Numbered from the stretch's first letter, positions 1 through 9,105 are shown. The stretch: DNA of 33,701 nucleotides from Marinilabiliaceae bacterium (GCA_021443545.1 JABUTU010000056.1:1-33701), one strand, 5' to 3'. Program-made: numbers and translations. The notes: generated by a model from the letters alone, not told the origin.

Positions 1-1
1 C

Positions 2-106
2 ACCTCGAAGACCATCAAGCAACTTCGAGCGTTACAGCCCAAAGAGGTCATCGAGCAGAAGTTTTCTCCAACGACATTCTCTACTGCCTTCAGATTGATA
101 GTATAG
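2..106 (+). CDS. 3' end of an unidentified protein (partial)
   Basis: A reading frame enters from the left edge and stops with TAG at 104-106. Its 34 visible codons are rich in Lys, Glu and Gln, with a plausible amphipathic tail around residues KEVIEQKFSPTTF. It ends 11 bp before the convergent MATE gene. I do not recognise the family. The minus strand is also open across this stretch, so strand and frame are a judgement based on residue composition only. Confidence 0.35.
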   Translation, partial: TSKTIKQLRALQPKEVIEQKFSPTTFSTAFRLIV

Positions 107-117
107 GATGAACTTTT

Positions 118-1587
118 CTATACTTCTATACGTCTCATCCATCTTCTTCCAAATAGGCGAACAAGGAAAATGAGGCCCCTGAAGCACAACTCAATACACA
201 TTGCAAGCCAAGCCCCTCTCAAGCCCATTACAGGGGCAAGAGAAGCCGCCAATGTCAACCGAACTCCCCACATAGAGAGGAAATTCATACCACATGGAAC
301 CAACGTATCTCCTGCTCCGACAAAAACCCCATATGCCACAATACTGGCAGCAAACATTGGTTCAGCCCACGCCTCAATACGCAATGCCATCACACCAAGA
401 TCTCGTATCTCTTCAACCGGAGACAGAATAGACATCATTAATGGGGCGCAAAAATACATGACAACCCCCATAAGCGACATAATAAACATCCCCAATCCCA
501 CCGACATAAATGCAAAGCGTCGCGTCAAATCTCTTCTCTTCGCCCCTATACTCTGACCAATCAGTGTCGTTGCAGCATCTCCAATACCATAACCAGGCAT
601 ATAACACAGACTTTCAGCGGTAACCGCAAAACTATTCGCCGCTATGCTCATGACACCTAATGGAGCCACAATGATTGTCGAAATAACCTGTGCGGAACAC
701 ATAACTATATGTTCAATCCCCATAGGGAACCCTATTCTGAAAGCCTCCTTCAGAGTTGCCCTTGTAGGCAAGAATGAGCGACTTCTTCCTCTCATCAGCA
801 CATCATGATTATTTCGCTTTCCAAAAATTGCCAATTCTCTGCTTCGCGTCAGCAGATAAAACATTAGAAAAAGAGCCGTCACCAACTCCGCCAACGCTGT
901 AGCAAGTGCCGCTCCTCTCACTCCCAAATCGGCTCCATAAATAACAAATTGACAGCCTGCTATATCGACTTCTCTGGTCGGGAAAATCAAAAAAATATTC
1001 AATATCACATCAAGCACACACATCACTATACTCGCGACACTCGGAACATGCATATTTCCTGAGCACCTTAACATTCCTCCCGCTATCGAATACATCTGCA
1101 TAGCGGGTAATGCTAATGCATAAATGAAAAAATAATCACCTGCATCACCGCATATCTCATCTCCTCCTCCCAACCAATATGGCAAATGATGACTGATTAT
1201 CATGCTGGGAATTGAAATCGACATAATAAAAAGAAATGCGACAATAAAAGCCTGACGCATAATATTGCGCGCATCAGAAAACCTCTTTGCTCCAATTCGA
1301 TGCGCCACCTGTACTGTAAAACCGACAGTCAACGACATAGACATACCTCCTACCAACCACGTAGCACTCGCCACTAACCCTACAGCGGCACTTGCATTTG
1401 CTCCAAGTCGCCCAAGCATAGAAGCATCTACGTATTGCATCAAAATGGTTGATAACTGAGCAAAAATCGCTGGTAATGAAAGCTGTATGGTCAGCACTAA
1501 CTGCTGACGCATCGTCAATGGCTCGCCGTCTCTTATGCGAGAAAGAAGGTGTTGTATATTGGGAAACAAGGTCAATTTTTCAATCAT
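118..1587 (-). CDS. MATE family efflux transporter
   Basis: Multidrug and toxic-compound extrusion carrier, an inner-membrane antiporter that exports drugs or metabolites using a Na+ or H+ gradient. The 489-residue protein has about 12 hydrophobic segments in two halves. The first half begins with an LPAIFAQLSTILMQYVDASMLGRLG segment typical of the family's TM1-TM2 region, and the second repeats this pattern from about residue 290 (GFPMGIEHIVMC...). Length is in the normal MATE range. A TTG four codons upstream (1599) extends the frame, but ATG at 1587 is preferred. It is divergent from recQ and convergent with the partial gene at the left edge. Substrate cannot be inferred. Confidence 0.93.
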   Translation of the reverse strand: MIEKLTLFPNIQHLLSRIRDGEPLTMRQQLVLTIQLSLPAIFAQLSTILMQYVDASMLGRLGANASAAVGLVASATWLVGGMSMSLTVGFTVQVAHRIGAKRFSDARNIMRQAFIVAFLFIMSISIPSMIISHHLPYWLGGGDEICGDAGDYFFIYALALPAMQMYSIAGGMLRCSGNMHVPSVASIVMCVLDVILNIFLIFPTREVDIAGCQFVIYGADLGVRGAALATALAELVTALFLMFYLLTRSRELAIFGKRNNHDVLMRGRSRSFLPTRATLKEAFRIGFPMGIEHIVMCSAQVISTIIVAPLGVMSIAANSFAVTAESLCYMPGYGIGDAATTLIGQSIGAKRRDLTRRFAFMSVGLGMFIMSLMGVVMYFCAPLMMSILSPVEEIRDLGVMALRIEAWAEPMFAASIVAYGVFVGAGDTLVPCGMNFLSMWGVRLTLAASLAPVMGLRGAWLAMCIELCFRGLIFLVRLFGRRWMRRIEV

Positions 1588-1650
1588 TTTGGCTCGCAAA
1601 GAACGAAAAAATTAACGTTATATATTGCCAATTATTCAAAAAATATTATA

Positions 1651-1658
1651 TAAATTTG
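1651..1658 (+). promoter_or_regulatory. Candidate Bacteroidetes -7 element for recQ
   Basis: TAAATTTG matches the Bacteroidetes sigma(ABfr) -7 consensus TAnnTTTG and lies 24 bp before the recQ ATG. The nearest upstream TTG (1625-1627) is 23 nt away, slightly too far for a good -33 box. Position and match support it moderately. Confidence 0.45.
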
Positions 1659-1682
1659 TCTACTGAAGAAAAAGTGCATAAA

Positions 1683-3845
1683 ATGAATCTCTCAGACGAA
1701 TTGCATAAATACTTCGGTTTCGACACTTTCAAGGGTAATCAAGAAGCCATTATCCAGAACATCCTTGACGGCAAAGACACCTTTGTTTTGATGCCAACGG
1801 GCGGTGGCAAATCGTTATGTTACCAGCTTCCCGCATTGCTTCAGAAAGGCACCGCCATTGTCATATCCCCTCTAATAGCTCTAATGAAAAATCAGGTTGA
1901 CTCAGTCCGTGGATATAGTGAGGATAACGGTGTCGCACATTTTCTCAACTCATCCCTCAACAAGCAGCAGATACTTAAAGTCAAGGAGGATGTAACCAAT
2001 GGCACAACAAAACTCCTTTACGTAGCCCCTGAGTCCCTGACTAAAGATGAGAATGTTGCATTCCTCAAACAGATTAACATCTCCTTCTATGCCATAGATG
2101 AGGCTCATTGCATATCGGAATGGGGACATGACTTCCGCCCAGAATATCGTCGAATACGACCAATCATAAATGAAATAGGCACAGCACCATTAATCGCACT
2201 GACCGCTACTGCCACACCCAAAGTTCAAAACGACATTCAAAAGAATCTCGGGATGATGGATGCGACTGTATTCAAAGCCTCATTCAATAGGCCTAATTTA
2301 TACTACGAGATAAGGCCTAAAAACAACGCTACAACAGAAATCATCAAAATACTTAAAGCCAACGCGGGCAAGAGCGCTATCGTATATTGTCTTTCGAGAA
2401 AAAAGGTAGATGAGCTGACCGAGAATCTTATTGTCAATGGCATCAAGGCCCTACCATACCATGCAGGACTCGATGCCCAAACAAGAGCAGGCAACCAAGA
2501 CAAATTCCAAATGGAGGATGTCGATGTGATATGTGCCACAATAGCATTCGGAATGGGCATTGACAAGCCCGACGTGCGCATAGTGATACATTACGACATT
2601 CCCAAAAGCCTTGAGGGATATTACCAAGAGACAGGTCGAGCTGGGCGCGATGGCGGCGAAGGAAGATGCATCACTTTCTACTCATACAAAGACGTTCAGA
2701 AATTAGAGAAATTCCTGCAAGGTAAACCTGTAGCAGAACAGGAGGTAGGACGGCAACTGATAGCTGAGACTCTTGCATATGCAGAGAGTAGTGGCTGTCG
2801 CCGACGCATATTGCTCAATTACTTTGGCGAGACATACGACAAAGGCAACTGCGGTTCCTGCGACAATTGTCTGCAGCCACGCGAAAAATTCAATGCGACC
2901 GAGAGCGTTCGCACCCTTCTTGATGTGATAAGTGAATTTGACGGCAAACTAAAGACCGATCACCTTGTAGATTTCATGATTGGCAGAGCAACCGACACCA
3001 TCAAGAACTACCACTATTCTGTCCATGAGTTTTTCGGATGTGGCAGAGAACACGACCATCGTTATTGGCTATCTATAATTCGTCAGTGCACAGTCGAGAA
3101 TCTGATATATAAGGATATAGAAAGCTATGGACTCGTACGCCTTACCGATGAGGGAAAAATATTCATCGAAAAACCACGTCCTATATTCTTTACTATGGAC
3201 CGAGAATTCAATAACAACGATGACGAAGCAGCTCCTTCTGGCGGCACTTCTGTGCTTGACGAGATTCTATCGTCTATGCTGCGAAGCCTGAGAAAATCAG
3301 AGGGGAACAGACTAAACCTGCAACCTAATGTTATATTCTCAGACCCTGCCCTCGAAGCAATGGCTACTTTCTACCCTATCACGATGGAGGACCTCTTGAA
3401 AATTCCTGGAATTAACGAGAGTAAAGCCCATAAATTCGGTCAGCCATTCATCGACTTAATTGCTCGCCACGTAGAGGAGAACGAGATAGAGCGTCCGGAA
3501 GACACCGTCGTAAAAAGCGTTCCTTTCAAGAGTAAGGATAAAATCGCTATCATTCAGGGTGTCGACCGAAAGATTAATCTCGACGAAATAGCCAACAGCA
3601 AAGGTCTCACAATGGAAGAACTTATCAAGGAGATGGAGAGCATTGTATATAGTGGCACCAAACTCAATTTAGACTATTACTTGCCTCAGATTATGGATTC
3701 TGGCGACATAGATGAACTTTTCAACTATTTCTCCGAGGCCGATGACGATGATATTCATAAAGCCTTAGAGGAGTTTGAGGGCGCTTACGAAGAGAATGAA
3801 ATTCGTTTGGTCCGAATTAAGTATGTATCAGAAGTTGCTAACTAA
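1683..3845 (+). CDS. recQ: ATP-dependent DNA helicase RecQ
   Basis: Superfamily 2 3'-5' DNA helicase acting in recombination and replication-fork repair. From ATG 1683 it has 720 residues. Visible: Walker A MPTGGGKS (Lys about 43), DEAH box (139-142), ALTATATP motif III, helicase C motif with GFGMGIDKP-type and YYQETGRAGRDG sequences, then the RecQ zinc site (CRRR...CGSCDNC), winged helix and HRDC-like region. A further C-terminal extension of about 110 residues follows, as in other Bacteroidales RecQ proteins. The frame stays open upstream to 1449, but that extension is antisense to MATE and follows no promoter, so I start at the ATG just before MNLSDELHKYFGF. It heads a run of four plus-strand genes. 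Confidence 0.95.
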   Translation: MNLSDELHKYFGFDTFKGNQEAIIQNILDGKDTFVLMPTGGGKSLCYQLPALLQKGTAIVISPLIALMKNQVDSVRGYSEDNGVAHFLNSSLNKQQILKVKEDVTNGTTKLLYVAPESLTKDENVAFLKQINISFYAIDEAHCISEWGHDFRPEYRRIRPIINEIGTAPLIALTATATPKVQNDIQKNLGMMDATVFKASFNRPNLYYEIRPKNNATTEIIKILKANAGKSAIVYCLSRKKVDELTENLIVNGIKALPYHAGLDAQTRAGNQDKFQMEDVDVICATIAFGMGIDKPDVRIVIHYDIPKSLEGYYQETGRAGRDGGEGRCITFYSYKDVQKLEKFLQGKPVAEQEVGRQLIAETLAYAESSGCRRRILLNYFGETYDKGNCGSCDNCLQPREKFNATESVRTLLDVISEFDGKLKTDHLVDFMIGRATDTIKNYHYSVHEFFGCGREHDHRYWLSIIRQCTVENLIYKDIESYGLVRLTDEGKIFIEKPRPIFFTMDREFNNNDDEAAPSGGTSVLDEILSSMLRSLRKSEGNRLNLQPNVIFSDPALEAMATFYPITMEDLLKIPGINESKAHKFGQPFIDLIARHVEENEIERPEDTVVKSVPFKSKDKIAIIQGVDRKINLDEIANSKGLTMEELIKEMESIVYSGTKLNLDYYLPQIMDSGDIDELFNYFSEADDDDIHKALEEFEGAYEENEIRLVRIKYVSEVAN

Positions 3846-3859
3846 TTATTCTTCTTATT

Positions 3860-5272
3860 TTGCTCAATTACTTCACAAGCGCTGCTGACAAGTGGCGCCA
3901 ATACAGAAAAAAACGTAGCTACTATTGGGACTCCATAACCCGATACATTGAATACTATATCCACCCTTCAGCTTCCGTTCTCGAAATAGGATGCGCTACA
4001 GGTGAACTTATTGGTCAGATTCAAGCTAAGCGCAGAATCGGTATCGACTTCTGTAGTGAACTGATACTACAGGCTAAAACAGCATTCCCAGATGTCGAGT
4101 TTCACGTAATGGAGGCAGAAAATATTAATCTCAACAACGAGACTTTCGACGTTGTCATCCTATCAAACCTGACAGGTTTTCTTGATGACGTACAGCATGT
4201 ATTCGAACAACTTCATAAAGTATGCAACGGACATACTCGAATAATCGTAACCTCATATAATAGGCTTTGGGAACCTCTTATTCGATTCGCCGAGTTCATT
4301 AGAATCAAGAGAAAAACCCCACAGCAGAACTGGCTCTCCGTGCACGACATGCAGAATCTTCTCTATCTTGCCGGTTTCGAGACTTACCGCACGAATAGCT
4401 CTACTCTCATTCCTTTCAACATCCCCTTAATATCATATCTGTTTAATAGGTTCATATCTCACCTACCAGGATTCAACATCCTTTCTCTTAACAGATATTT
4501 CTTTGCAAGAGAGATTCCGAAAACGTCAGTAGAAGAGAATCCCGATAATAAATTCAGCGTCACTGTTCTTATTCCCGCACGAAACGAAAGCGGAAACATT
4601 CGCTCAGCTGTCGAAAGAATACCCGAAATGGGAAGTCATACGCAAATCATCTTCGTTGAGGGCAATTCATCCGACAATACATGGGAGACAATTCTACAAA
4701 CACAAAAGGAGTATGAAGGCATACGCGACATATTAGCAGTTCAGCAGACTGGGAAAGGGAAAGGAGATGCCGTCAGATGCGGTTACGCACAAGCTACGGG
4801 AGATATCCTGATGATATTAGATGCAGACCTTACGGTTCGACCTGAGGACCTTCCGAAATTTTACAAAGCCATATCCGAAGGCAAAGGTGAATTTATAAAC
4901 GGAGTACGTTTGGTATACCCTATGGAGGAGAATGCCATGAGAACACTCAATACAATCGGCAATCACTTCTTCTCGCTCCTCTTCTCATGGATTCTGGAGA
5001 CACACATCAAGGATACTCTGTGCGGGACCAAGGTTATGTTTCGAAGGGATTGGCTTCTTCTGACAGAGGGACGCAAATTCTTCGGCGATTTCGACCCTTT
5101 CGGCGACTTTGACATGCTCTTTGGGGCACACAAACTAAACCTCAAAATAGTTGATCTCCCGATACGTTACCAGGAACGCAAATACGGCACTACAAATATA
5201 TCGCGATTCTCTCATGGTTGGTTACTTCTTAAGATGAGTGGATTCGCAGCAACTAAAATACGATTCAGATGA
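3860..5272 (+). CDS. SAM methyltransferase / family 2 glycosyltransferase fusion
   Basis: A 470-residue two-domain protein. Residues about 1-200 are a class I SAM-dependent methyltransferase with motif I LEIGCATGEL (41-50), an acidic motif II (GIDF), and a post-motif DVVILSN. Residues about 231-470 are a GT-A family 2 glycosyltransferase resembling polyprenyl-phosphate mannosyltransferases: VTVLIPARNESGN, an EGNSSDNTW segment, the metal-binding DAD (321-323) and a CGTKVMFRRDW segment. No ATG exists before the methyltransferase fold; the only reasonable start is TTG 3860, 14 nt after recQ, and nearby ATT codons are less likely. Its stop overlaps the coaD start (ATGA). Acceptor substrates are unknown; a lipid-linked sugar is an inference from the GT2 type. 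Confidence 0.85.
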   Translation: MLNYFTSAADKWRQYRKKRSYYWDSITRYIEYYIHPSASVLEIGCATGELIGQIQAKRRIGIDFCSELILQAKTAFPDVEFHVMEAENINLNNETFDVVILSNLTGFLDDVQHVFEQLHKVCNGHTRIIVTSYNRLWEPLIRFAEFIRIKRKTPQQNWLSVHDMQNLLYLAGFETYRTNSSTLIPFNIPLISYLFNRFISHLPGFNILSLNRYFFAREIPKTSVEENPDNKFSVTVLIPARNESGNIRSAVERIPEMGSHTQIIFVEGNSSDNTWETILQTQKEYEGIRDILAVQQTGKGKGDAVRCGYAQATGDILMILDADLTVRPEDLPKFYKAISEGKGEFINGVRLVYPMEENAMRTLNTIGNHFFSLLFSWILETHIKDTLCGTKVMFRRDWLLLTEGRKFFGDFDPFGDFDMLFGAHKLNLKIVDLPIRYQERKYGTTNISRFSHGWLLLKMSGFAATKIRFR

Positions 5273-5757
5273 GTAAAGCTATCTTCCCAGGTTCTTTTGA
5301 CCCCTTCACAGTCGGTCATGAAAATATTGTCATACGCGGATTAAATATATTCGACCACATCGTTATTGCCGTAGGTATCAACTCGGAAAAACGAGGAATG
5401 TTTACAATAGAGCAACGACTGGATTTCATCCATAAAGTTTTCAAAGAGTATGACAACGTAAGTATTGAGACATATAGCGGACTAACCGTTGATTTTGCGA
5501 AAGAGATACAATGCACGCACATACTCAGAGGACTGCGCACCTCTGCCGATTTTGAATTTGAACGTGCTATAGCTCAGGTTAACAAGCAGATGTCGGGTCT
5601 TGACACAGCATTCTTACTATGCTCGCCGGAACACACTCCCGTTAATAGTTCCATCGTTCGAGATATTGTCGCACATGGAGGAGATGCATCAATGTATGTC
5701 CCTGCTGCCATCCGGGAAGAGCTAAAAAAAATTGCCAATGGTAGGAAGCATCTATAA
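5269..5757 (+). CDS. coaD: Phosphopantetheine adenylyltransferase CoaD
   Basis: Catalyses ATP + 4'-phosphopantetheine to dephospho-CoA, the fourth step of coenzyme A synthesis, in the cytoplasm. The 162-residue length is normal. The nucleotidyltransferase signature FPGSFDPFTVGHENIV is at the N-terminus with the TxGH-type His near residue 17. Arg-rich substrate motif ILRGLRTSADFEFE is about 85-98, and the C-terminal ISS-type motif reads SSIVRDIVAHGGD. ATG overlaps the stop of the preceding fusion gene by 4 bp, and its 3' end overlaps comF by 20 bp, which implies translational coupling. Confidence 0.96.
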   Translation: MSKAIFPGSFDPFTVGHENIVIRGLNIFDHIVIAVGINSEKRGMFTIEQRLDFIHKVFKEYDNVSIETYSGLTVDFAKEIQCTHILRGLRTSADFEFERAIAQVNKQMSGLDTAFLLCSPEHTPVNSSIVRDIVAHGGDASMYVPAAIREELKKIANGRKHL

Positions 5758-6478
5758 ACTACTACACCCTCTATACGATGGACTACAGACCATCGTATTC
5801 GACTTACGTTGCAAGGGATGTGGCGAGATGCTTTACAGCCACGAGGAGGCTATATGCATGAATTGCGAACGCTTGATGTCGCAGACAACCACCTGTCAAC
5901 CAGGAGCGCAAGAGAATGTGGCAGAACAAAGACTGAGCAGACTGACTCATGTTGAGAGCGCATTCTGCGCGTTTAACTATGGCTCGGAGAGGTTTAACGA
6001 AGGAAATATCACACGAACTATAGTAATAGAATTTAAATACGGAGGCAACAAAAAACTGGCCTATCTAATGGGATTGAAATTGGGCCGTCTTATGCTTAAG
6101 ACGGGTTATTACAACGACTGCTTCGCTATCGTTCCCGTTCCGGTAAGCCGTCAACGACTGTCTGTTAGAGGCTATAACCAAGCAGAAGAGTTGGCCAAGG
6201 GTGCATCTGAAATACTCGACATACCCGTACGAAGCGACATTATCAAACGCATCTCCAATGCCGCTTCACAGACCTCTCGCACACACGCCGAGCGTTTGAC
6301 TGCACTAAAAGGAGGATTTGAACTGATGGTAGGAGCCAACGACCTAAAAGGAAAGAGTATCATCTTAATGGACGACGTTTTAACAACTGGTGCCACACTT
6401 GCGAGTTGCAACGAGGCCCTCTCCCACATAGAAGATTGTAAGGTGAACATCGCCACATTGGCAATTGCCCACATATAA
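5738..6478 (+). CDS. comF: ComF family phosphoribosyltransferase-like protein
   Basis: ComF/GntX family protein of about 246 residues, a type I phosphoribosyltransferase fold linked in other bacteria to DNA uptake or DNA processing. It has an N-terminal zinc finger (CKGCGEMLYS...CMNC), the VPVPVSRQRLSVRGYNQAEELA segment characteristic of ComF, and the PRPP-binding loop IILMDDVLTTGAT near residue 210. ATG 5738 is preferred to the TTG at 5732; both lie inside the coaD 3' end. It ends the recQ-coaD unit and converges on the lipoprotein gene 37 bp away. The biochemical role of the family is not settled. Confidence 0.9.
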   Translation: MVGSIYKLLHPLYDGLQTIVFDLRCKGCGEMLYSHEEAICMNCERLMSQTTTCQPGAQENVAEQRLSRLTHVESAFCAFNYGSERFNEGNITRTIVIEFKYGGNKKLAYLMGLKLGRLMLKTGYYNDCFAIVPVPVSRQRLSVRGYNQAEELAKGASEILDIPVRSDIIKRISNAASQTSRTHAERLTALKGGFELMVGANDLKGKSIILMDDVLTTGATLASCNEALSHIEDCKVNIATLAIAHI

Positions 6479-6515
6479 CACTCTTTCACCTCCTTACCAT
6501 CATGTCACTTGAATA

Positions 6516-7385
6516 TCAATACATAAGTTCCTTTGAAAAAGTCTCGGTGATATCGTCACACGTAACTTTAGCAACTCCGTCCGTGAATATACAATTTACA
6601 TCAAAAGTCCTCGTGCTATTCCGCTTATACACATCTATATCAACTTCTCCAGCGTAAATACTTGGAAGCCATCCTGCAGAAGAACCTGCTACCCACTTAA
6701 AATCTTTCAATGTATAACTCATATAAATTTCAAAAAGCATATAATTCTGCGATTCATAAGTACGTGTACTATCTGTATTGGGCATCTTTCCAGACCCATT
6801 AATATCATACACCCATAATCCATCAGAGCTCTTCGTCTTCTGAAATTCAAAGTCCATTGAATACTGAATATCACCACCTGGACGCGCCGACAATCTCCAG
6901 ACATTTCCATTATAAGTCACATTAACAACAAAATTTTCATAATATGAAAACTCCAAGTATGGACAAGAGATATCATCAACCCCAATAAACGACTTTGCAA
7001 AGTCCACATCACATGAGACCCATATTTTCCATTTTGCCCCAGATTGATCTATTAGATTACCATCCGTTTCGACGCACACTACCTTTTCGCCAATATAGAC
7101 AGCTCTCACCATCTGATCGCTAATCCTCTTTATGCGAATAGTTTTCAATTCGTCTGAATACACTTTTCCTATGGGCAGAGTTGGATTATTTCTAAGCGAG
7201 TCGTTTAAGATAAATATGGTGTTCAGTTCATTTCTCAGAAATGCATCCATCTGTCCTCCCCACATAGTGACAACCCTACGGCCCTTAGTTATACGACCGC
7301 TACTTGTTGTGTCATATATCTCTTCCATACATGAAGTCAACAACATCAATGACACTGCAATAAAAGAAAACAATACTTTTTTCAT
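6516..7385 (-). CDS. Uncharacterised lipoprotein
   Basis: A 289-residue protein with an SPII signal: positive N-terminus MKK, hydrophobic stretch and lipobox LTSC with Cys at residue 19. It is therefore probably anchored in the periplasm-facing or outer membrane. The mature part is rich in aromatic, Ser/Thr and Asp residues and looks like a beta-structured domain, with WRLSARPGGDIQYSMDF and EVDIDVYKRNSTRTFDV segments. I recognise no family. It starts 6 bp after the outer-membrane protein gene upstream, so the two are almost certainly co-transcribed and may act together in the envelope. Confidence 0.8.
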   Translation of the reverse strand: MKKVLFSFIAVSLMLLTSCMEEIYDTTSSGRITKGRRVVTMWGGQMDAFLRNELNTIFILNDSLRNNPTLPIGKVYSDELKTIRIKRISDQMVRAVYIGEKVVCVETDGNLIDQSGAKWKIWVSCDVDFAKSFIGVDDISCPYLEFSYYENFVVNVTYNGNVWRLSARPGGDIQYSMDFEFQKTKSSDGLWVYDINGSGKMPNTDSTRTYESQNYMLFEIYMSYTLKDFKWVAGSSAGWLPSIYAGEVDIDVYKRNSTRTFDVNCIFTDGVAKVTCDDITETFSKELMY

Positions 7386-7391
7386 AATCTA

Positions 7392-8078
7392 TTAGAATCT
7401 ATAACCCACACCTGCATTAAGTATTCCCTTGGGACCAACTCCAAACTCAAAATTAGCATACAACTTACCACCTACGCGTAGGCCGATAAATGTCAATTGT
7501 CCCGTAAAACTGATATCAGCAGTTCTAAAAACCTTATCGTTATTTATCTTCTCATAATTATCCTCCTTGAGGTAATAGAAGCCAGCGCCTACAGCTGAGT
7601 ACATCCCAAAATATCGTCTGTTGAAATAATTGAAACGCACATTCGGAATAAAGTTTACAATTGTACTCTTGGCCGTGAACGCATGGCTATAAGACTCCCG
7701 ATGGTTATACTCCTCCTTATATACAGCTGTTGAGATATTAAAACCAATCTGCAACCACCACACAATAGCTCGCTGATAATTCACACTATATGCCATTGTT
7801 ATCATACGTCGTGCAACAACATAATCACTCTTAAACCAATCACCATTAGGGCCATTAGGGTCAAATGAATCGTCCCCAGAACTAAGATGCCAAAAATCGT
7901 CACAGTCAATGCTATTTGCTGCAATATTTGGATCTCCTACATTGAACTCAATCATATTGCTACCCTGTTCCATATTGAAATAGCCATAATCGTCATTACC
8001 CCAATCCTCTTGTGCATAAACGCTCGTTGCAACAAGAGCCAAGAGCAGCATTAGTGTTTGTCTTATAAAAATATTCAT
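7392..8078 (-). CDS. Outer-membrane beta-barrel protein
   Basis: A 228-residue exported protein. The signal peptide MNIFIRQTLMLLLALVATSVYAQ ends in a good SPI site (VYA-Q). The mature part begins acidic (EDWGNDDYGY), then has alternating aromatic/polar strands, including a GMYSAVGAGFYYL strand, and ends AGVGYRF with the C-terminal Phe typical of barrels inserted by Bam. The frame is open to ATG 8135, but that start would put 19 residues before the signal peptide and lies upstream of a -7 element at 8101-8108, so ATG 8078 is chosen. First gene of a two-gene unit with the lipoprotein. Function unknown. Confidence 0.78.
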   Translation of the reverse strand: MNIFIRQTLMLLLALVATSVYAQEDWGNDDYGYFNMEQGSNMIEFNVGDPNIAANSIDCDDFWHLSSGDDSFDPNGPNGDWFKSDYVVARRMITMAYSVNYQRAIVWWLQIGFNISTAVYKEEYNHRESYSHAFTAKSTIVNFIPNVRFNYFNRRYFGMYSAVGAGFYYLKEDNYEKINNDKVFRTADISFTGQLTFIGLRVGGKLYANFEFGVGPKGILNAGVGYRF

Positions 8079-8100
8079 TGCTCTATTTAATAAACCACAA

Positions 8101-8108
8101 CAAAGATA
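8101..8108 (-). promoter_or_regulatory. Candidate -7 element for the outer-membrane protein gene
   Basis: On the minus strand TATCTTTG matches TAnnTTTG. It sits 22 bp before ATG 8078 and downstream of the alternative start at 8135, so it also decides the start codon. No clean TTG is present at the -33 spacing. Confidence 0.45.
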
Positions 8109-8154
8109 AGTAGCATTACGCCATTTAGACATCATAATATATTATGAATTTCAA

Positions 8155-8970
8155 CTACATAGTCTTCATTTCTTGCATTATACCCTTATAGTTAGTCAAT
8201 TCACACGTAAATGAACCTACCAGCATCTCGAACTCTATTTTCACGGGCAATCTGTTGTCGTCCGCCGATATCCACAGGTGCATATCATCCTTACCCTTAA
8301 AGGCTCTGCCGACTTCTGTCACTGGTGAGAAACGATAACACTCTACCCTGCCCCACTTTGTCTTTACCATCTCCTTTCCGCTGTACTTAATCTGAAGCGG
8401 AAACACCTCACCGCCAAAGTAGGTACAATAACTAATTGTATCACCTACCGACATGGTCTCGTCAAACGAATTATTGCGTGCATGGTAGAAAGCCGACACA
8501 ATGTCGAGCATGTTAGGTCCAACTTGTTCTGTTGTATCACGAACCCCATGACGATTCTCCTTATGAACTGAAACAGAGCCAACCTCATGATTGTACGTAG
8601 CCACATCGTAATATCGATATTTGCCCTCCCTGATATTACGGACTGACATCACGGGCAATTGCGTCAGAGGATCTATGAAACTCTCATAAGTATCGCGAAC
8701 TTTGAAAAAGGCATCTGGAACTCCAGTCGTTCGTCCTCCAACAACAACATGATTCACGCGTTTACCATTCACAATAGTGTCACGCACTGAAAAACGGCCC
8801 TCTCCGCCTTTGATAAAACCATATTTAATAGTGTACGTGAGATCCTCTCCAGGTTTAAACGCTTGAAAACCCGTCACTCTCAAAGCCTCACTTCCCGTCT
8901 GAGCCATTGCCGATACCAAGCCGAAAGTCATAATCATGAAGACTACAACACAAAAAACTATATTCTTCAT
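8155..8970 (-). CDS. DUF3108 domain-containing exported protein
   Basis: A 271-residue protein with signal peptide MKNIVFCVVVFMIMTFGLVSAMAQ, so periplasmic or outer-membrane associated. The mature protein matches the DUF3108 pattern: GEDLTYTIKYGFIKGGEGRFSV near the start, a KVRDTYESFIDPLT segment, and C-terminal HLWISADDNRLPVKIEFEMLVGS ending in a short hydrophilic tail. The family has no established biochemical activity. ATG 8970 is preferred to a TTG three codons upstream. A -7 element lies 23 bp upstream. It precedes the outer-membrane protein gene by 76 bp, which has its own candidate promoter, so linkage is possible but not certain. Confidence 0.85.
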   Translation of the reverse strand: MKNIVFCVVVFMIMTFGLVSAMAQTGSEALRVTGFQAFKPGEDLTYTIKYGFIKGGEGRFSVRDTIVNGKRVNHVVVGGRTTGVPDAFFKVRDTYESFIDPLTQLPVMSVRNIREGKYRYYDVATYNHEVGSVSVHKENRHGVRDTTEQVGPNMLDIVSAFYHARNNSFDETMSVGDTISYCTYFGGEVFPLQIKYSGKEMVKTKWGRVECYRFSPVTEVGRAFKGKDDMHLWISADDNRLPVKIEFEMLVGSFTCELTNYKGIMQEMKTM

Positions 8971-8992
8971 ACCTATCAAGTTAAGTTGTTAC

Positions 8993-9000
8993 CAAATATA
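8993..9000 (-). promoter_or_regulatory. Candidate -7 element for the DUF3108 gene
   Basis: Minus-strand TATATTTG fits TAnnTTTG. A TTTG is present 17 nt further upstream (9018-9021 on the minus strand), a little closer than the usual -33 spacing. The start codon is 22 bp downstream. Confidence 0.5.
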
Positions 9001-9105
9001 CTCTTCTTATGAGATAACAAAACTTATGCCAAACGAAAACTAAAATCTCCAATAGAGTTTTCTAAGTAACAGATATTAGCTCAATTGCAAATTTTTCTAA
9101 ACTAA

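Noticed and set aside
1449-1682. 78-residue N-terminal extension of RecQ
   Set aside because: It is antisense to the MATE gene, has no family match in its sequence, and the ATG at 1683 follows a -7 element and begins the RecQ fold.
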